Below, in pieces: positions 36,557-46,914 of a stretch of 64,000 nt of DNA. Where the stretch lies: NCBI GenBank assembly GCA_902806595.1, contig CADCXC010000004.1, forward strand, positions 2,170,001 to 2,234,000. The letters run 5' to 3'. Source of the DNA: Pyrenopolyporus hunteri. Taxonomy: Eukaryota; Ascomycota; Sordariomycetes; Xylariales; Hypoxylaceae. Positions within the stretch are counted from its first letter, which is position 1. Each line of letters begins with the position of its first letter. Under the pieces are notes generated by a model. That model was not told the origin of the DNA, searched no databases, and saw only the letters and a list, made by a program, of their open reading frames with translations. The position numbers and the translations under genes were made by a program.

Positions 36557-37088
36557 CTTATGTGCGACTCAACGAAAGAGAATAGGTTGAGCTTCAGTTA
36601 CTGGTATGTCCCAGTTCCGGGGCAGACGGATCGTTAGTCTGGTTGGCATTATATACTACGACAGGGCACTAGGTAAGTCAGGAGTTAGGATAAAGACGAG
36701 AATGCAGCCTACCGAAGTATAATTATCGGTTTACTTGAACGAGACGCCTCCATAGAGCCGGAAGATGCAATCGATCGACGGTAGTGGCGCCAAGACATCC
36801 GTATAAGTAAGCCACCGGGCTTCTGTCGAGCTATATTTCCCTCGAGTTGATAAGAGGGCTTTCGTACATACCTCCGTGTATTCGTCCTATCTCTGCATAC
36901 ACACTTGCCTATACCGTCTCAACGATTCTACCGAATATTACTCAGATATACTCAGATAAAGTCCAGCAAGTCAGAACCATTTAACGGCAGTAATCAAATA
37001 CTGTCCCTCATTTGACTTCCTCCAACGAACCTCCCTCGACCAGCCCCTCCGTGATCTCTAGTAGCACCCTTCCTCACGAATGCTCAAA
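36557..37088. other. Divergent promoter region
   Basis: 532 bp between the methyltransferase (minus) and CoA-binding (plus) start codons. Contains no ORF. A CT-rich leader (CCTCCAACGAACCTCCCTCGACC, read in two parts) precedes the plus-strand start. Confidence 0.5.
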
Positions 37089-37834
37089 ATGACTACCGAG
37101 GCTACCGTGAGAACTTTCTTCAGCTCCCCTCAATTCGCCGTGGTTGGCGCGAGCACAAACCCCGCCAAGTTCGGTCATAAGGGTAAGGTGTTCCCTACTC
37201 AGTATTTATAACGCGCCCCCCATTCGCCCATCTCGATCGTCGACGGTCCACTACGCCCGATAGCGCTCATCTGCAAGCACAAGCCAACAAACGCACGTCA
37301 TCCCAAGCGCCGAGCGGATGGTTCATGCGCATCAGGTTGCAACGCCATATCTGGGACAATATTACATGCATTGCTTGCTGCTAAATCAGCTCTCTGTACG
37401 CCTATACCTATAAAGAAACAGCTAACCCTCCATTCACAGTCTTCACCTGGTACCACGCGCACTCGCTCCCCGTAACACCCATCAACCCAGCGAGCCCCAG
37501 CATCGAGACGCCCTTCGGCGTCCACCCGACAATCAAGTCGCTAGCGGACCTACCCGACCCAGAGCACACGTCGCTATCGATAATCACGCCGGCGCCCGTG
37601 ACGCTGAACGTGCTCAAGGAGGCCAAGAAGCTCGGCATCCCCGCCGTGTGGCTGCAGCCGGGGACGTGGGACGACGCGGTGCTCAGATACGCGCGGGGCG
37701 GCGAGGTCGGAGGAGGAGACGGTGAGCGCGGGTACGAGGGCGCCGTTGTCGCCGGCGACGGAGGCAACGGCCACGGCGGCTGGTGCGTGCTCGTCGACGG
37801 CGAGCGCGGCCTGAAGGCGGTGGGAAAACTGTGA
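37089..37834 (+). CDS. CoA-binding (Rossmann-fold, YccU-like) protein
   Basis: Exons 37089..37182 and 37440..37834, 162 aa. The nucleotide-binding turn FAVVGASTNPAKFGHKVFTWY at about residues 15-35 is the signature of small CoA-binding proteins such as bacterial YccU. A second strand/turn VTPINPASP and an ITPAPVTLNVLKEAKKLGIPAVWLQPG block complete the fold. The intron is long (257 bp) but the exon junction within GHK/VFTWY is exactly where the family runs through, so no internal exon is missing. The C-terminus contains a Gly/Glu-rich insert (EVGGGDGERGYEG) near residues 115-140. Function in fungi is unknown; metabolic sensing or moonlighting is guesswork. Confidence 0.85.
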
Positions 37835-38356
37835 GTTGAATTCGTGCTGCACCCTACTCTCGCGAGTCGAAGCGGCGACATAGGCTTAAATCGCTAGGAA
37901 GAGGCTTGGGGTGGGAAAGCTTGTGGGAGCAGTGTGTGCTCTGATGTAAGCCCCGGCGGCTACCCCCCGCCCGACCTCAAGAATTCCGTGATACATTTCT
38001 GGTTTGGTTTTCGTCATGCGATAGATTTCAATTGCATATTTTCGCGATAAATGATAAAGCCATATAATCCCTGCCTAAGGTACCTACGCAATGTTGTCGG
38101 CCACAGGACGATGTGCTTTTCTAAGGGGAAAAAACCAATCAGTAATAGAACTTGGCTGGAGCATAGAGGTGTTCGCCGGTTGACTTATACTGAGCGGGTT
38201 GCGAGCTGGTTGGTTTAATTGACCTGTCCTCTCTCCGACCCCTATTCTACCTATATGCCGCCCATTTTTACCCTCTAAACGTTGGTTTTACTACATTAAT
38301 TTACCTATTACTCGCCTACTCTGAGACCAGCAATAAAATATCCGGCCCCCAAGTCC
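37835..38356. other. Convergent 3' space
   Basis: 522 bp between the CoA-binding gene and the DHH gene, both ending here. Contains only AT-rich sequence and one TAAGGTACCTA site near 38078. Confidence 0.5.
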
Positions 38357-39908
38357 CTAAACAGCAGCTTGCTTATCGAAATAATTCGTCAGAGTATTCG
38401 ACTGCTTCGCCGTGTCTTTCTTGGCCTTCTTCGGGCTCTCGCCTTGGGGCTTCTTCCCAATCTCCAGAATTTCCATCAACTCTTCGAACTCCGCCTTTGG
38501 AACAATGCCTCCACTGGCCTCCTTATGCCCCCTAGCGAATGATTGCCCAAGCCTTTCCCTCAGAGTTGGGTTAGGCGCCTTCGCAGCGATCCCCTTCAAC
38601 ACTTCGATGATATCCACTGGTGGGTTCCTCGCTCGTGCGCTCCGGGGAACCCGACACGAGAAGTTAACCACGCCTGGGAGGTACCCCTCGTTGGCTACTA
38701 GAATCACCTCAAGCTTCGGAGACCGTAGACATCCCGCCCAGCGCGTCGCTATCACCGGGTGAACTTGCGCAGTCGAACTAATGCGGAACACGGCAATTTT
38801 GGCGTCGCTAGAGAATTTAGGGGCCGCATGCGTGCATCGATTCACCTCGGCATTTACTTCAGCCCTGGCGGCGAGGAGAGTCTCGTTCTTGAGGAGGTCC
38901 TTAGGCGAATCGGCCGCAATTAGAGCATCCCAAGCCGCAGGAACACCATATTTGGACGTCCGACGAGGAGCATTGATGAGCGACACGGCATCATTTATGG
39001 CCTTCTTAGTATATGATTTAAAGGTTGCTTTCATGTCCGGAAACGGCGGCTCCCACTTTAACGTGTTGCCTAAGTCGCCATGAGTACCCATTGCACATAA
39101 CCAACCGCAGGTACTCTGAACTTGATCGTGCAACTCTTTGCAGATGTAGTAAGTGAGCAGTGAACTTGTAGCTACTGGCGGAGAACGGCAAGCAGTGACG
39201 TGAACCGAGCCCTCAGGGAAATCGTCGTCTGACGCCCAATGATGGTCAATGATCAAGGCCTTATGAGGGGCGTCTATGACCGGAGGTGATTTCCTTGAAC
39301 CTTGATCCAGAACGAATATGTATTCGGGGTTGTGGGCAGCCATGGCGGTACGTTCCTCCTCTTCATGAATACTACTGGCCTTCTGAAGCAGGTGAGCTGA
39401 TATAAGATGAGCTTCCAGCCCGAGTAGGATGAGAGTCCTCCGCAAGATGGCGCCCGACGTCAATCCGTCGGCATCTTTATCAGGCACAATCAATGTTTTC
39501 TTCCCCGCAGAAGCGCTACACCGCGATTATTAGCCAAAGAGTTTATAGCGATGAGCACAATTAAACATGCCACTCCAGAATAAGATTGCGAGCGCGCTCG
39601 ATATCTGCTCTAGGAGCCGGCCATACAACTTCGCCCGACTCATCCCGTACTGAAGGGGTTAAATGATACTCTGGTACCTCCGGTCTGGGCTTTTTAGCTT
39701 TCGGAGCGGCCTTTGATACCGTTGATGCATTACGCTTCATTCCAATCTGGCACGACGATGCTGCTTTAAACCCGGCTGAATGAGGCGTTCTAAGTAAAGC
39801 GCAAGTAGGAAGCCGGCCGACTATCTTTCTGGTAGTACTTAGGCCTCCCCCAAGAAGAAAGCCTCTAAGTGCCCTTGATGAATTGGCATACCTTAGGGTT
39901 GCGTTCAT
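38357..39908 (-). CDS. RecJ-like DHH-family phosphoesterase
   Basis: Two exons: complement(38357..39515, 39571..39908), 498 aa. The intron is GC-AG: GCATGT donor at 39570 and GTGTAG acceptor at 39516; only this junction rebuilds ILEC-ASAGKKTLIVPDKDADG. Metal-binding DHH motifs are clear: PDKDADG (124-130, Asp127 and Asp129), VLDQGS (Asp183) and the name motif IIDHHW (203-207). The family hydrolyses phosphodiester bonds in nucleotides or single-stranded DNA/RNA (RecJ, NrnA). The N-terminus is Arg/Ser/Ala-rich and nearly lacks acids, like a mitochondrial presequence, and Met57 begins a shorter form with a basic KKPRPE patch. The C-terminus has Lys-rich sequence and TLTNYF, like a PCNA-interacting box. 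Nuclease activity inferred. Confidence 0.88.
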
Positions 39909-42003
39909 GAGGGTCGTTCAGATGATGATGAAAAATATTCAAACTTGTTAATATATCAATCGGAATTTGTAGTTTTGTTGGATTCGCTGAGAAAACTGAA
40001 TCGCACATCTACCGATGACGTCAAAGACGAACGACGAATTCCAGCTCCCCTGAGTTCAGGGGCAGGGTCCGAGCGCCTAACCATCCCCCCTATATCTTCA
40101 ACTTTGAATCGGTTGCGAATACTATAAACGCCATGAGAATGTTCCTATCAGATGATGAATAAAAAATTCAAAGCTTAAGTAGGTCTCATATTGCTCGTCG
40201 TTATCTAACACTGTAACGAGGAAATGGATATGCTACTCTTCAATATTTAATTCGGCTAGCTAGATGTACGTTACCGAAAACGTGTATAATAAGATATCTC
40301 ATGCCCCCGCGGATCTAATTGCTATTAGAGCGCCTTAACTCTTAGCTCCATACCGAAAGCAATCCCAACACGAGTAGGATGGTTAAGTGTCGCACAGAAT
40401 GTGTCCGGCCCAGTCATGCCTGTACGACTTCCCAGAGTTTCTGCCTATCCTATACGAACCTTCAGGCGTCACAAACCGTTATGCTTACGTCCCAGAACCC
40501 CTGAAATCGCAAGTCACTTTCGATGCTAGTGGACTGGAAATAGGACACCTCTTCAAAGACGTCCGTAGTACGATAAAATATTCAGACCCGTTTCCGGTGT
40601 AGTGACCCCGGAGGGCTCCCTATCATGGTGCGGTGCTTTCTCGAGATTCAGTTTGCTCGGTCAGGGTTATCAAGTGCCTTACTCGACGCTATTTCATTTG
40701 CGAAGCCTGACAAGCCTCGAAGTAAATCTATCAGTTCATGATGGATGGACCAATCCATTTAGACATTGGCCGTAGAGTGACCTTTCTTAGCAAACACTAT
40801 GACGCAGGCCACATCACGGACTGGCAACCCGAAACCGTGGGCAAATCAAATCCTCCCATAACATATATAAATGAGAGCTCAGATGCATATCTTTCTAGTC
40901 TCTATACTCTAGGAACTATTTCTTACGCTAGCGACACGACGAAAGACGATCCTACGGGGAAGATTGAGCATTATCGCAGTCTTCACCAGCGCCCCATTCC
41001 CAAGAAAGTCAAACCGGAATACCTACGGCCGTGGCAACATGTGTGTTCTAGTCGACCATTACTGCTTCATTTGCGATATCTTTGTTTGGGGCCCGGAATA
41101 CGTTTCGGTGTGTCGGGACCATACCAAATGCATGTCAATGCCAACACCGAAAAATGATGTCTTGTGCCAGAGACACAAACCCGATCGGGGGGAATAGGCC
41201 CGCCCCTTCTCAAGCTCAGGCCTGAACCGAAGAGACCAGTACTTCCGCGCATCTAAGAGCGCTCATTATCAAGTTATGATTATTATTAATATCCTAAGGG
41301 TTTCCAAGAATGTCATGTAGAGCAGTATAGGCAGATAGCTTCGAGGAATACATACAAAGTTCTTAAGATAATATATATGTCGTTTGGAGTCGGCCGTTAT
41401 TATCATGTGACTGCGCAACCAATGTAATAGACAATACCATACTCGAGCATTGATTAACCTTGCCAAAATCACGGATTATCTATGCGGGTGGACAGTCAAT
41501 TTCGAAATATCGGTTCTATCTACTGACGCGGCCTGCGGCGTATTCTGTTTTCCCTAATTCCCCGTATGAGATTAAGTTGAACATATTCATACTAACATGA
41601 TATAATCTAGAGACTTCTTGACGAATAAGTCTAGATCGTTACCCGAGGCAGTTTTCTAGGTAGGATAATTTTGCCGTGCTTCAACTTAGGCTAAATGATA
41701 TCGGGATTGTGTCTTCCATTTGACTCCTTACCCTTTCCCTATTCGACTAAGTAACACGATATGTGTACGCGGAATGGGCGGACCCATCCACCGGGAAGCT
41801 TTAAATATTCTTGGTCGATATAGGAAGGCGGAAGCTGCCCAGAATAAATATTCTTCACTCCCGGCGCTTTGGTAATGTAACTTGGTATCTTGATCCTTAT
41901 TCCGGTCACAGAACTCTTCATTACGCCCCGTGCACACCTATTGTTCGGTTCGTGCTTGCTCACAAAGTCATCTGTAGTACGTTGGCGCGTGTTATCATTC
42001 AAA
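39909..42003. other. Gene-poor stretch with an unrecognised Cys/His ORF
   Basis: About 2.1 kb. Two overlapping plus-strand ORFs (40738-41157 and 40964-41197) sit in different frames. The second carries a Cys/His-rich end (see findings), but no convincing exon structure links them. Elsewhere AT-rich, no features. Confidence 0.4.
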
Positions 42004-42549
42004 ATGCTCCTCCAGTCATTTGTAGTCGCGCTTATTTCGGTGGGTGCCTCAGCGAGTCCCGTCGCTCCCCGTCAGTCATCGGGACCTGGCACGACACTAC
42101 AGTCAGGATGGTACTGGATTCGCGCGGTGGCCTCGCCCAACTTCCACAAGTACTTACAGACGAAGCCGGCCAACGCCCCCGGCACGGCCATCCTTGAGAG
42201 CTACAAGACAGCGGGGCAGTACAATGTTAAGGATGGACAATTAGTAGCCAACACAGGGGAGGGGAATGCACCACTCTACCTACACGTCGAGAAGCCGGCC
42301 GACTTGGCGAATCCACCGCGTACTCTCGGGACCTCGTTCAACACGACCGAGAACACCTTTGGAACTTTCGCCTTCCAGGGTGACGCCCTTACCTGGAGCG
42401 CGCCCGAGGTTAAGAGGCAAAACCTAGCAGCCTGGCTTGTCTGCCAAAACCAAGCGTTATTCATCAATACCGGCGCCTATGGATATCAGACCCCGAGTGG
42501 ATGCTCGGATCAGACTGTAATACCAACCTTATTCTTCCCCTACCCCTAA
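42004..42549 (+). CDS. PhiA/IgE-binding-like small secreted wall protein
   Basis: Single exon, 181 aa, starting at the ATG that begins MLLQSFVVALISVGASASPV, a typical signal peptide with cleavage near ASA-SP (about residue 17), then a possible Kex-type APRQ processing site. In-frame upstream codons back to 41890 do not improve the signal. The mature part, with YWIRAVASPNFHKYLQT, AGQYNVKDGQLV and LVCQNQALFINTG...SGCSDQT, matches the layout I associate with the PhiA / 'IgE-binding protein' family, small proteins attached to fungal cell walls and conidiogenous cells. Two cysteines near the C-terminus may form one disulfide. Function in development or wall assembly is inferred. Confidence 0.75.
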   Translation: MLLQSFVVALISVGASASPVAPRQSSGPGTTLQSGWYWIRAVASPNFHKYLQTKPANAPGTAILESYKTAGQYNVKDGQLVANTGEGNAPLYLHVEKPADLANPPRTLGTSFNTTENTFGTFAFQGDALTWSAPEVKRQNLAAWLVCQNQALFINTGAYGYQTPSGCSDQTVIPTLFFPYP

Positions 42550-43680
42550 AATTGCTTCTCATATGACTAGAGTAATAGCATCGTACTGACCAAGCTACCC
42601 AATAGATTCACTATTATAACGATGCCCACGCAAATGAGTAAAGTTGTCACTCACGTTATGACGAGGAGATTAAGCCAGGGGCTGTACGGCAGCTATGCAT
42701 TTGAAGCCCTAGGGAAAACTTTTCGACACAGGAACCCTGATTGAACAAAAGATTACAGACGGAAGACAGCCGCATCAATTAGGCCAATTTGTATAATGAT
42801 GACGAAGTGACCGGATACTGCTGCGTGACAAAGTAGTATATAAAGAAATATGAATCTTAACATATTGAGTCCCTGCCGAAATCTCGCATCGAATCTGGTA
42901 TATTTGCGCCTTATTTTTTGTTTAGTTTTCGCATATTACTGTAGCCTTTGAAAGGAAGTCGATGTTCGAGTCACGTCTCTAGCCTGGATTCTTCGAAGAG
43001 CAGAGGACGCCTCAATTGCTAGTCTGTCCATATACCACATTCACACCTATCGTAAGGGTCACGAGTCAAAGCCACGCTAGGACCGAGAAGCGTGTTCAAT
43101 AAGAGAATCTCTTAGTATAGGCATCTTTAATACCATTCTTTGGGTATCCGGATCCTTTATCTCGAGTTACTTGTACGAGCGTGATTTATAACAATAAGAA
43201 ACCAAGAGGAAAATCACGACAATAGCATTGCCGTTCTTTCACATTAAAGCACACCAAGAATCCATTATAACTAAGTAAACGGGCACTCAGAAGGCGAAAG
43301 ATGATGGCGTGTGAGACTTGACCATGTTAGTTGGGTACATTAATATGTGGAACAATGAATCCGTAGAGATAAACATTCGAATAGCCACAAGAACCCTGAT
43401 CTTGAAGTGAACTCCTCCTTATTACGCCAGCCAATTCCATATACATACCTGTCTTGACTCTGAACGGACATCTTCGACCGATATTCTAGTTACCTTCTCC
43501 GTTCGAGCCGCGCTCCGGCTTATCATTAAGCGATCTTTCCTTCCCTCTTCCCATCGGCGCCAGATCGTCAATTATAAGCGGCCGCCCATCGTCTAGGCTG
43601 GTTTACCGATAAAGCCTCGATACTTAATCCCTAGTCCTGCTGAAGCTTGCTCTAATACATCTTCGACCTTATTTTCTACT
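42550..43680. other. Intergenic region, AT-rich, nothing recognised
   Basis: No ORF above 60 codons and no repeats of note. Presumably 3' sequence of the PhiA-like gene and promoter of the next. Confidence 0.5.
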
Positions 43681-44217
43681 ATGCAGGCCCCGGGCCCTAA
43701 CGAGAAGGTCGTACCGCCAGATTCCTATGAGGGTGGGCCCCGGGTTGTCCTAACATGGTATGCTAAGTTTCTATGGGGTGCCTCGAGGCAGGAGGTAATA
43801 GACCCTCTCACGACGTTTGCTATAAATCTGTGGAAAGCTTTGGCAACACCCTTCATTATGCTCACTCCGCGGATCGTGTGGCAGCATCTCGTAACTACAG
43901 TAGAATTTCTAAGCCAAAATAGCCCTGAAATACCGCCCGTGTCGCTGGAGACTATAGATCAGGAGCTGTCCCGGGCTATACCTCTCGCAATAAATGCGAT
44001 TGCGGCCGTCTCGGCAGTTTTCTTCTGGGTCCTATGGTTGTTATTTATGGTGGAAAGAATTGTCTATAAGCCGATGTCGCAGCCAGAACCGCTGACTTGG
44101 GCTCAGTCAGATGTCATAGGCCACCATTTCGATCATGCGGTTATAACACGTAAACAGCGATGGAGACACACAATCGACGGTCAGGCCGTTAGGATAGCAG
44201 ATTGGACGCTGGATTAG
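43681..44217 (+). CDS. Single-pass membrane protein of unknown function (178 aa)
   Basis: Single exon. A strong hydrophobic segment at about 98-128 (IPLAINAIAAVSAVFFWVLWLLFMV) is flanked by a basic ERIVYKP, so the C-terminal part is likely cytosolic. A weaker hydrophobic stretch at 42-62 may be amphipathic. No signal peptide or catalytic motif. I do not recognise the family. The frame is free of rare features and the N-terminus (MQAPGPNEKVVPPDSYEGGP) is polar and Pro-rich, suggesting a real protein rather than chance, but with a single exon and no known homologue this remains moderate. It is convergent with the Psf2 gene, 227 bp apart. Confidence 0.55.
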   Translation: MQAPGPNEKVVPPDSYEGGPRVVLTWYAKFLWGASRQEVIDPLTTFAINLWKALATPFIMLTPRIVWQHLVTTVEFLSQNSPEIPPVSLETIDQELSRAIPLAINAIAAVSAVFFWVLWLLFMVERIVYKPMSQPEPLTWAQSDVIGHHFDHAVITRKQRWRHTIDGQAVRIADWTLD

Positions 44218-44444
44218 GTTTGATAGGTCGGTAAGCCGGTATATATAATGTGTGTAATGTGTGCGCCCTCTCTTCCAAGTAATAATATAAATGGGGTATA
44301 TAGGTATATATATGACACTGGATTTCAATGTAATCGCCCCTCGTCCAGGGGACGGAACGCCGACCCGATGCTATGCGAAATTCCATGCCCTTTCGAGTCG
44401 TAAGTAATGCTATCCCATGTCTCGTATGCGTCGTCGATTCGTTC

Positions 44445-45325
44445 TTATAAGAAGCCCATCTCCTCGTCGCTGTCCTCGCCTCCTTCCCTACCCGCCCTCT
44501 CCTCCGCCTCTTCTCTCCTACTTGCCTCAGCGCTCGCGCCTAGCTTTCTTACGCCTTCGACGACGCCTAGCACGAACCCCCTACTCTCAGCCAGTTCCAT
44601 AGCGCCGACGCCTCGCAGCTTGAGCACGCCGTCGCCGGCTTCTAGATGTACTGTACTGCTACGCATTTTTGCGGCACGCACTTCTTGTAGATCTCGTAAT
44701 AACGCCCGGACCTCGGCGGCGTTGGGTATATCATCTGCGGCATGCGCAAGTAGTATTTCGGATAGCTCTAGCCAATGATAGGGCAAGTAGCCCGAGGGAG
44801 CGTCCTGCGTGCAGGAGGGAAGAAAAGGCGGCGACAAGATCAACTCCCCAGGCTTCAGTTCGAACGAAGCTTGAGCGTAGGGCTTCACCTGCCCCCTGCC
44901 ATCGGATCTCGTCGGCGGCGGGGGAGGGGGAGAGAAGGCCTCGGGGTCGATGTTGGTCTCGTGGTTGATGATATCTTTGAGCGAGTCTGGATGCAGCCAA
45001 GGGGGTGGGACAATGTTGGCGCGCCGCTGCTTTTTGAGCAAAAGCGCAAGCCACAAGGGTATCTGGGCGCGATGTGGTGGACGTAGAGCCGGGGTATTGC
45101 CCTGTATTTACACGATCATGTTAGTCCTTGGGTAGGATCGCGAGATGTTCAGGAACTTGACGGCGATGGCGGGGTGTTGGTGGTGATGATGGCGGGGTCG
45201 GGCGTTTTTACACTGAGCAACGGAATTGACTCGAGTCTTTGACGCGGAACAATCGTGACCATCTCCATTTCGCATAGGAAGGCCACTTCAGTCGGCACGA
45301 GGCCGGGAGGCAGTGGGAGGGCCAT
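44445..45325 (-). CDS. psf2: GINS complex subunit Psf2
   Basis: Two exons: complement(44445..45101, 45212..45325), 256 aa. Exon 1 encodes MALPLPPGLVPTEVAFLCEM...LESIPLLS; the intron (GTAAAA...TACAG, 110 bp) joins to GNTPALRPPHRAQIPLWLALLLKKQRRANIVPP. This N-terminus, with EVAFL...VTIVP and PLWLAxxLKKxRxxxIxPP, is diagnostic of Psf2. Psf2 pairs with Sld5, Psf1 and Psf3 in GINS, which joins Cdc45 and MCM to form the replicative helicase. The C-terminal helical domain contains HWLELSEILLAHAADDIPNAAEVRALLRDL. A Pro-rich loop (SPPPPPPT) lies between them and an acidic, phosphosite-like tail (GEDSDEEMGFL) ends the protein. Confidence 0.92.
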
Positions 45326-45791
45326 TTAAGGGCGCTCAGTTTGAGGAATTGGCGAGATAGGACGCCGAGGTCCTTTGAGTGGGAGAAGACGCGGCGGCGT
45401 AAAAAAGCGACGCGCCGTCTACGGATTACAATTGAATCTAATAGCGTAAAGAGTACCTAGGGTCCCCAATGTAGATTTGTGGCGGTGCTGCATTACATAA
45501 TACGCATATACCCCACATAGGTACCCCCCCATATCGAAGTACTTACCTAAGTACCCCGCACCCACCTCTCCATCTCTCGGTTTTATTACGTACGAAGACC
45601 GACCGAGGACATGAACCTGGACATAGACACGAACATGGACAAACACCTTAACTCTTCGCGGAACACTAACCAGTACGATACAACGCAATCACATGCTCAA
45701 AATAACGCATTATGAATAATGCCCAGTCTATCTTTTAAGGAACTACATAGGCGCCCCTATGAGAAATCCTTTTCTATTTTTACCCCGCCTC
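45326..45791. other. Intergenic region, promoter of psf2
   Basis: Includes G/C-rich sequence immediately upstream of psf2 (45340-45420) and a TAGGTACC-type site near 45520. No ORF that I accept. Confidence 0.5.
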
Positions 45792-46914
45792 TTATGCAAA
45801 GATTCGGATAGGTCTTCCTAGAGTGGCAGGGTTGTTGAAGCGCAGGTTGATGTCCAGAGACGAGATCTTCTTGATGTCGTCCTCGCTCAGATCGAACGAG
45901 CAGCACTCCAGGTTCTGCTTCAGCCTCTCGACGCTGTTTGACTTAGGTATAACTATAATGCCGCGTTGAGTGCACCATCGGAGTAGAACCTGTCCCGGCG
46001 ACTTGCCGTGCTTCTCCGCAATGCTCTTCACCACGTCCGTCTCGAACAGTGGCTTAACCTCCTTAGCTGAAGCATTGTCAAGCTCGATAAAGCTCTGCGG
46101 ACCAAACGTCGAGTAGCCAGTGACAGCAATGCCGTTTTCTTGAGCCATAGCGATCAGATCGGGCTGCGTGAGATACGGGTGGTGCTCGATCTGCAACACG
46201 CTGGGATGGATCTTCGCATACGACAACAGGTCGTATATCAGCTGTGCCTGGAAGTTGGATATACCGATGCTCCTAATGAAACCACCAGGGTTCTCCTTAG
46301 TTTGGACCATGTCTTCCAAGGCCTTCCATGTCTCCGAGATGGGCACCTTTGCTAGGGGGGTAACCTTTGTCTGCTCCTTATCGGACCAGAAGCAGGGATA
46401 GCGAATCTTGTCGAAAGGGATGAACTCTAGCGCGATCGGGAAGTGGATTAGGAACAAGTCCAAGTACCCCAAGCCCCATGCCTCATTCTCCAGCTTGGCC
46501 ATTTCGAACGCATGTTCGCGGGCGTGGTAGTTGTTCCACAGCTTCGAGGTAATGAACATATCTTCTCGTTTCACGATGCCCTCCTCAATAGCACGTCGCA
46601 CCCCTTGGCCCGCCTCGGCGCTGTTAGTGTAGTCCCAAGCACCGTCAATGTGCCTGTATCCTAACTTGATGGCATTGTAGACTACCGGGCGGAAGGTTAG
46701 ATCTTGGCAACCATTACAAATGCACAAAGCAGAAGCTCGGTCGGCTTCGATCAGACATACCTTGATCAGCGCAAACCTCTCGAGGCACCTTCCAGATACC
46801 AAAGCCGACGATGGGCATTTCCTATTGCCATTAGCTTGCCCTACGGAAGCAGTTGGGGAGAGAATCGCGTACATAGCCGGAGGCCAACTTCACGGTAGGT
46901 GTCTTCGGCGCCAT
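45792..46914 (-). CDS. xyl1: D-xylose reductase (aldo/keto reductase)
   Basis: Three exons: complement(45792..46681, 46761..46821, 46873..46914), 330 aa. The small exons restore MAPKTPTVKLASGY-EMPIVGFGIWKVPREVCADQ-VYNAIKLGYRHIDGAWDY, the classic AKR2-type start. The catalytic tetrad is visible: Asp47, Tyr52, Lys81 (ITSKLWN) and His114 (LFLIHFP). The cofactor loop IPKSN is present in the last quarter, as in NAD(P)H-using xylose reductases. It reduces D-xylose (and L-arabinose) to the polyol in the cytosol, the first step of fungal pentose catabolism. A TATA-like AT-rich stretch (TTTATATTTA) lies at 47001-47010, 88-97 bp upstream of the start. Such genes are typically xylose-induced via XlnR/Xyr1 and CreA-repressed; I did not identify their sites. 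Confidence 0.92.
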
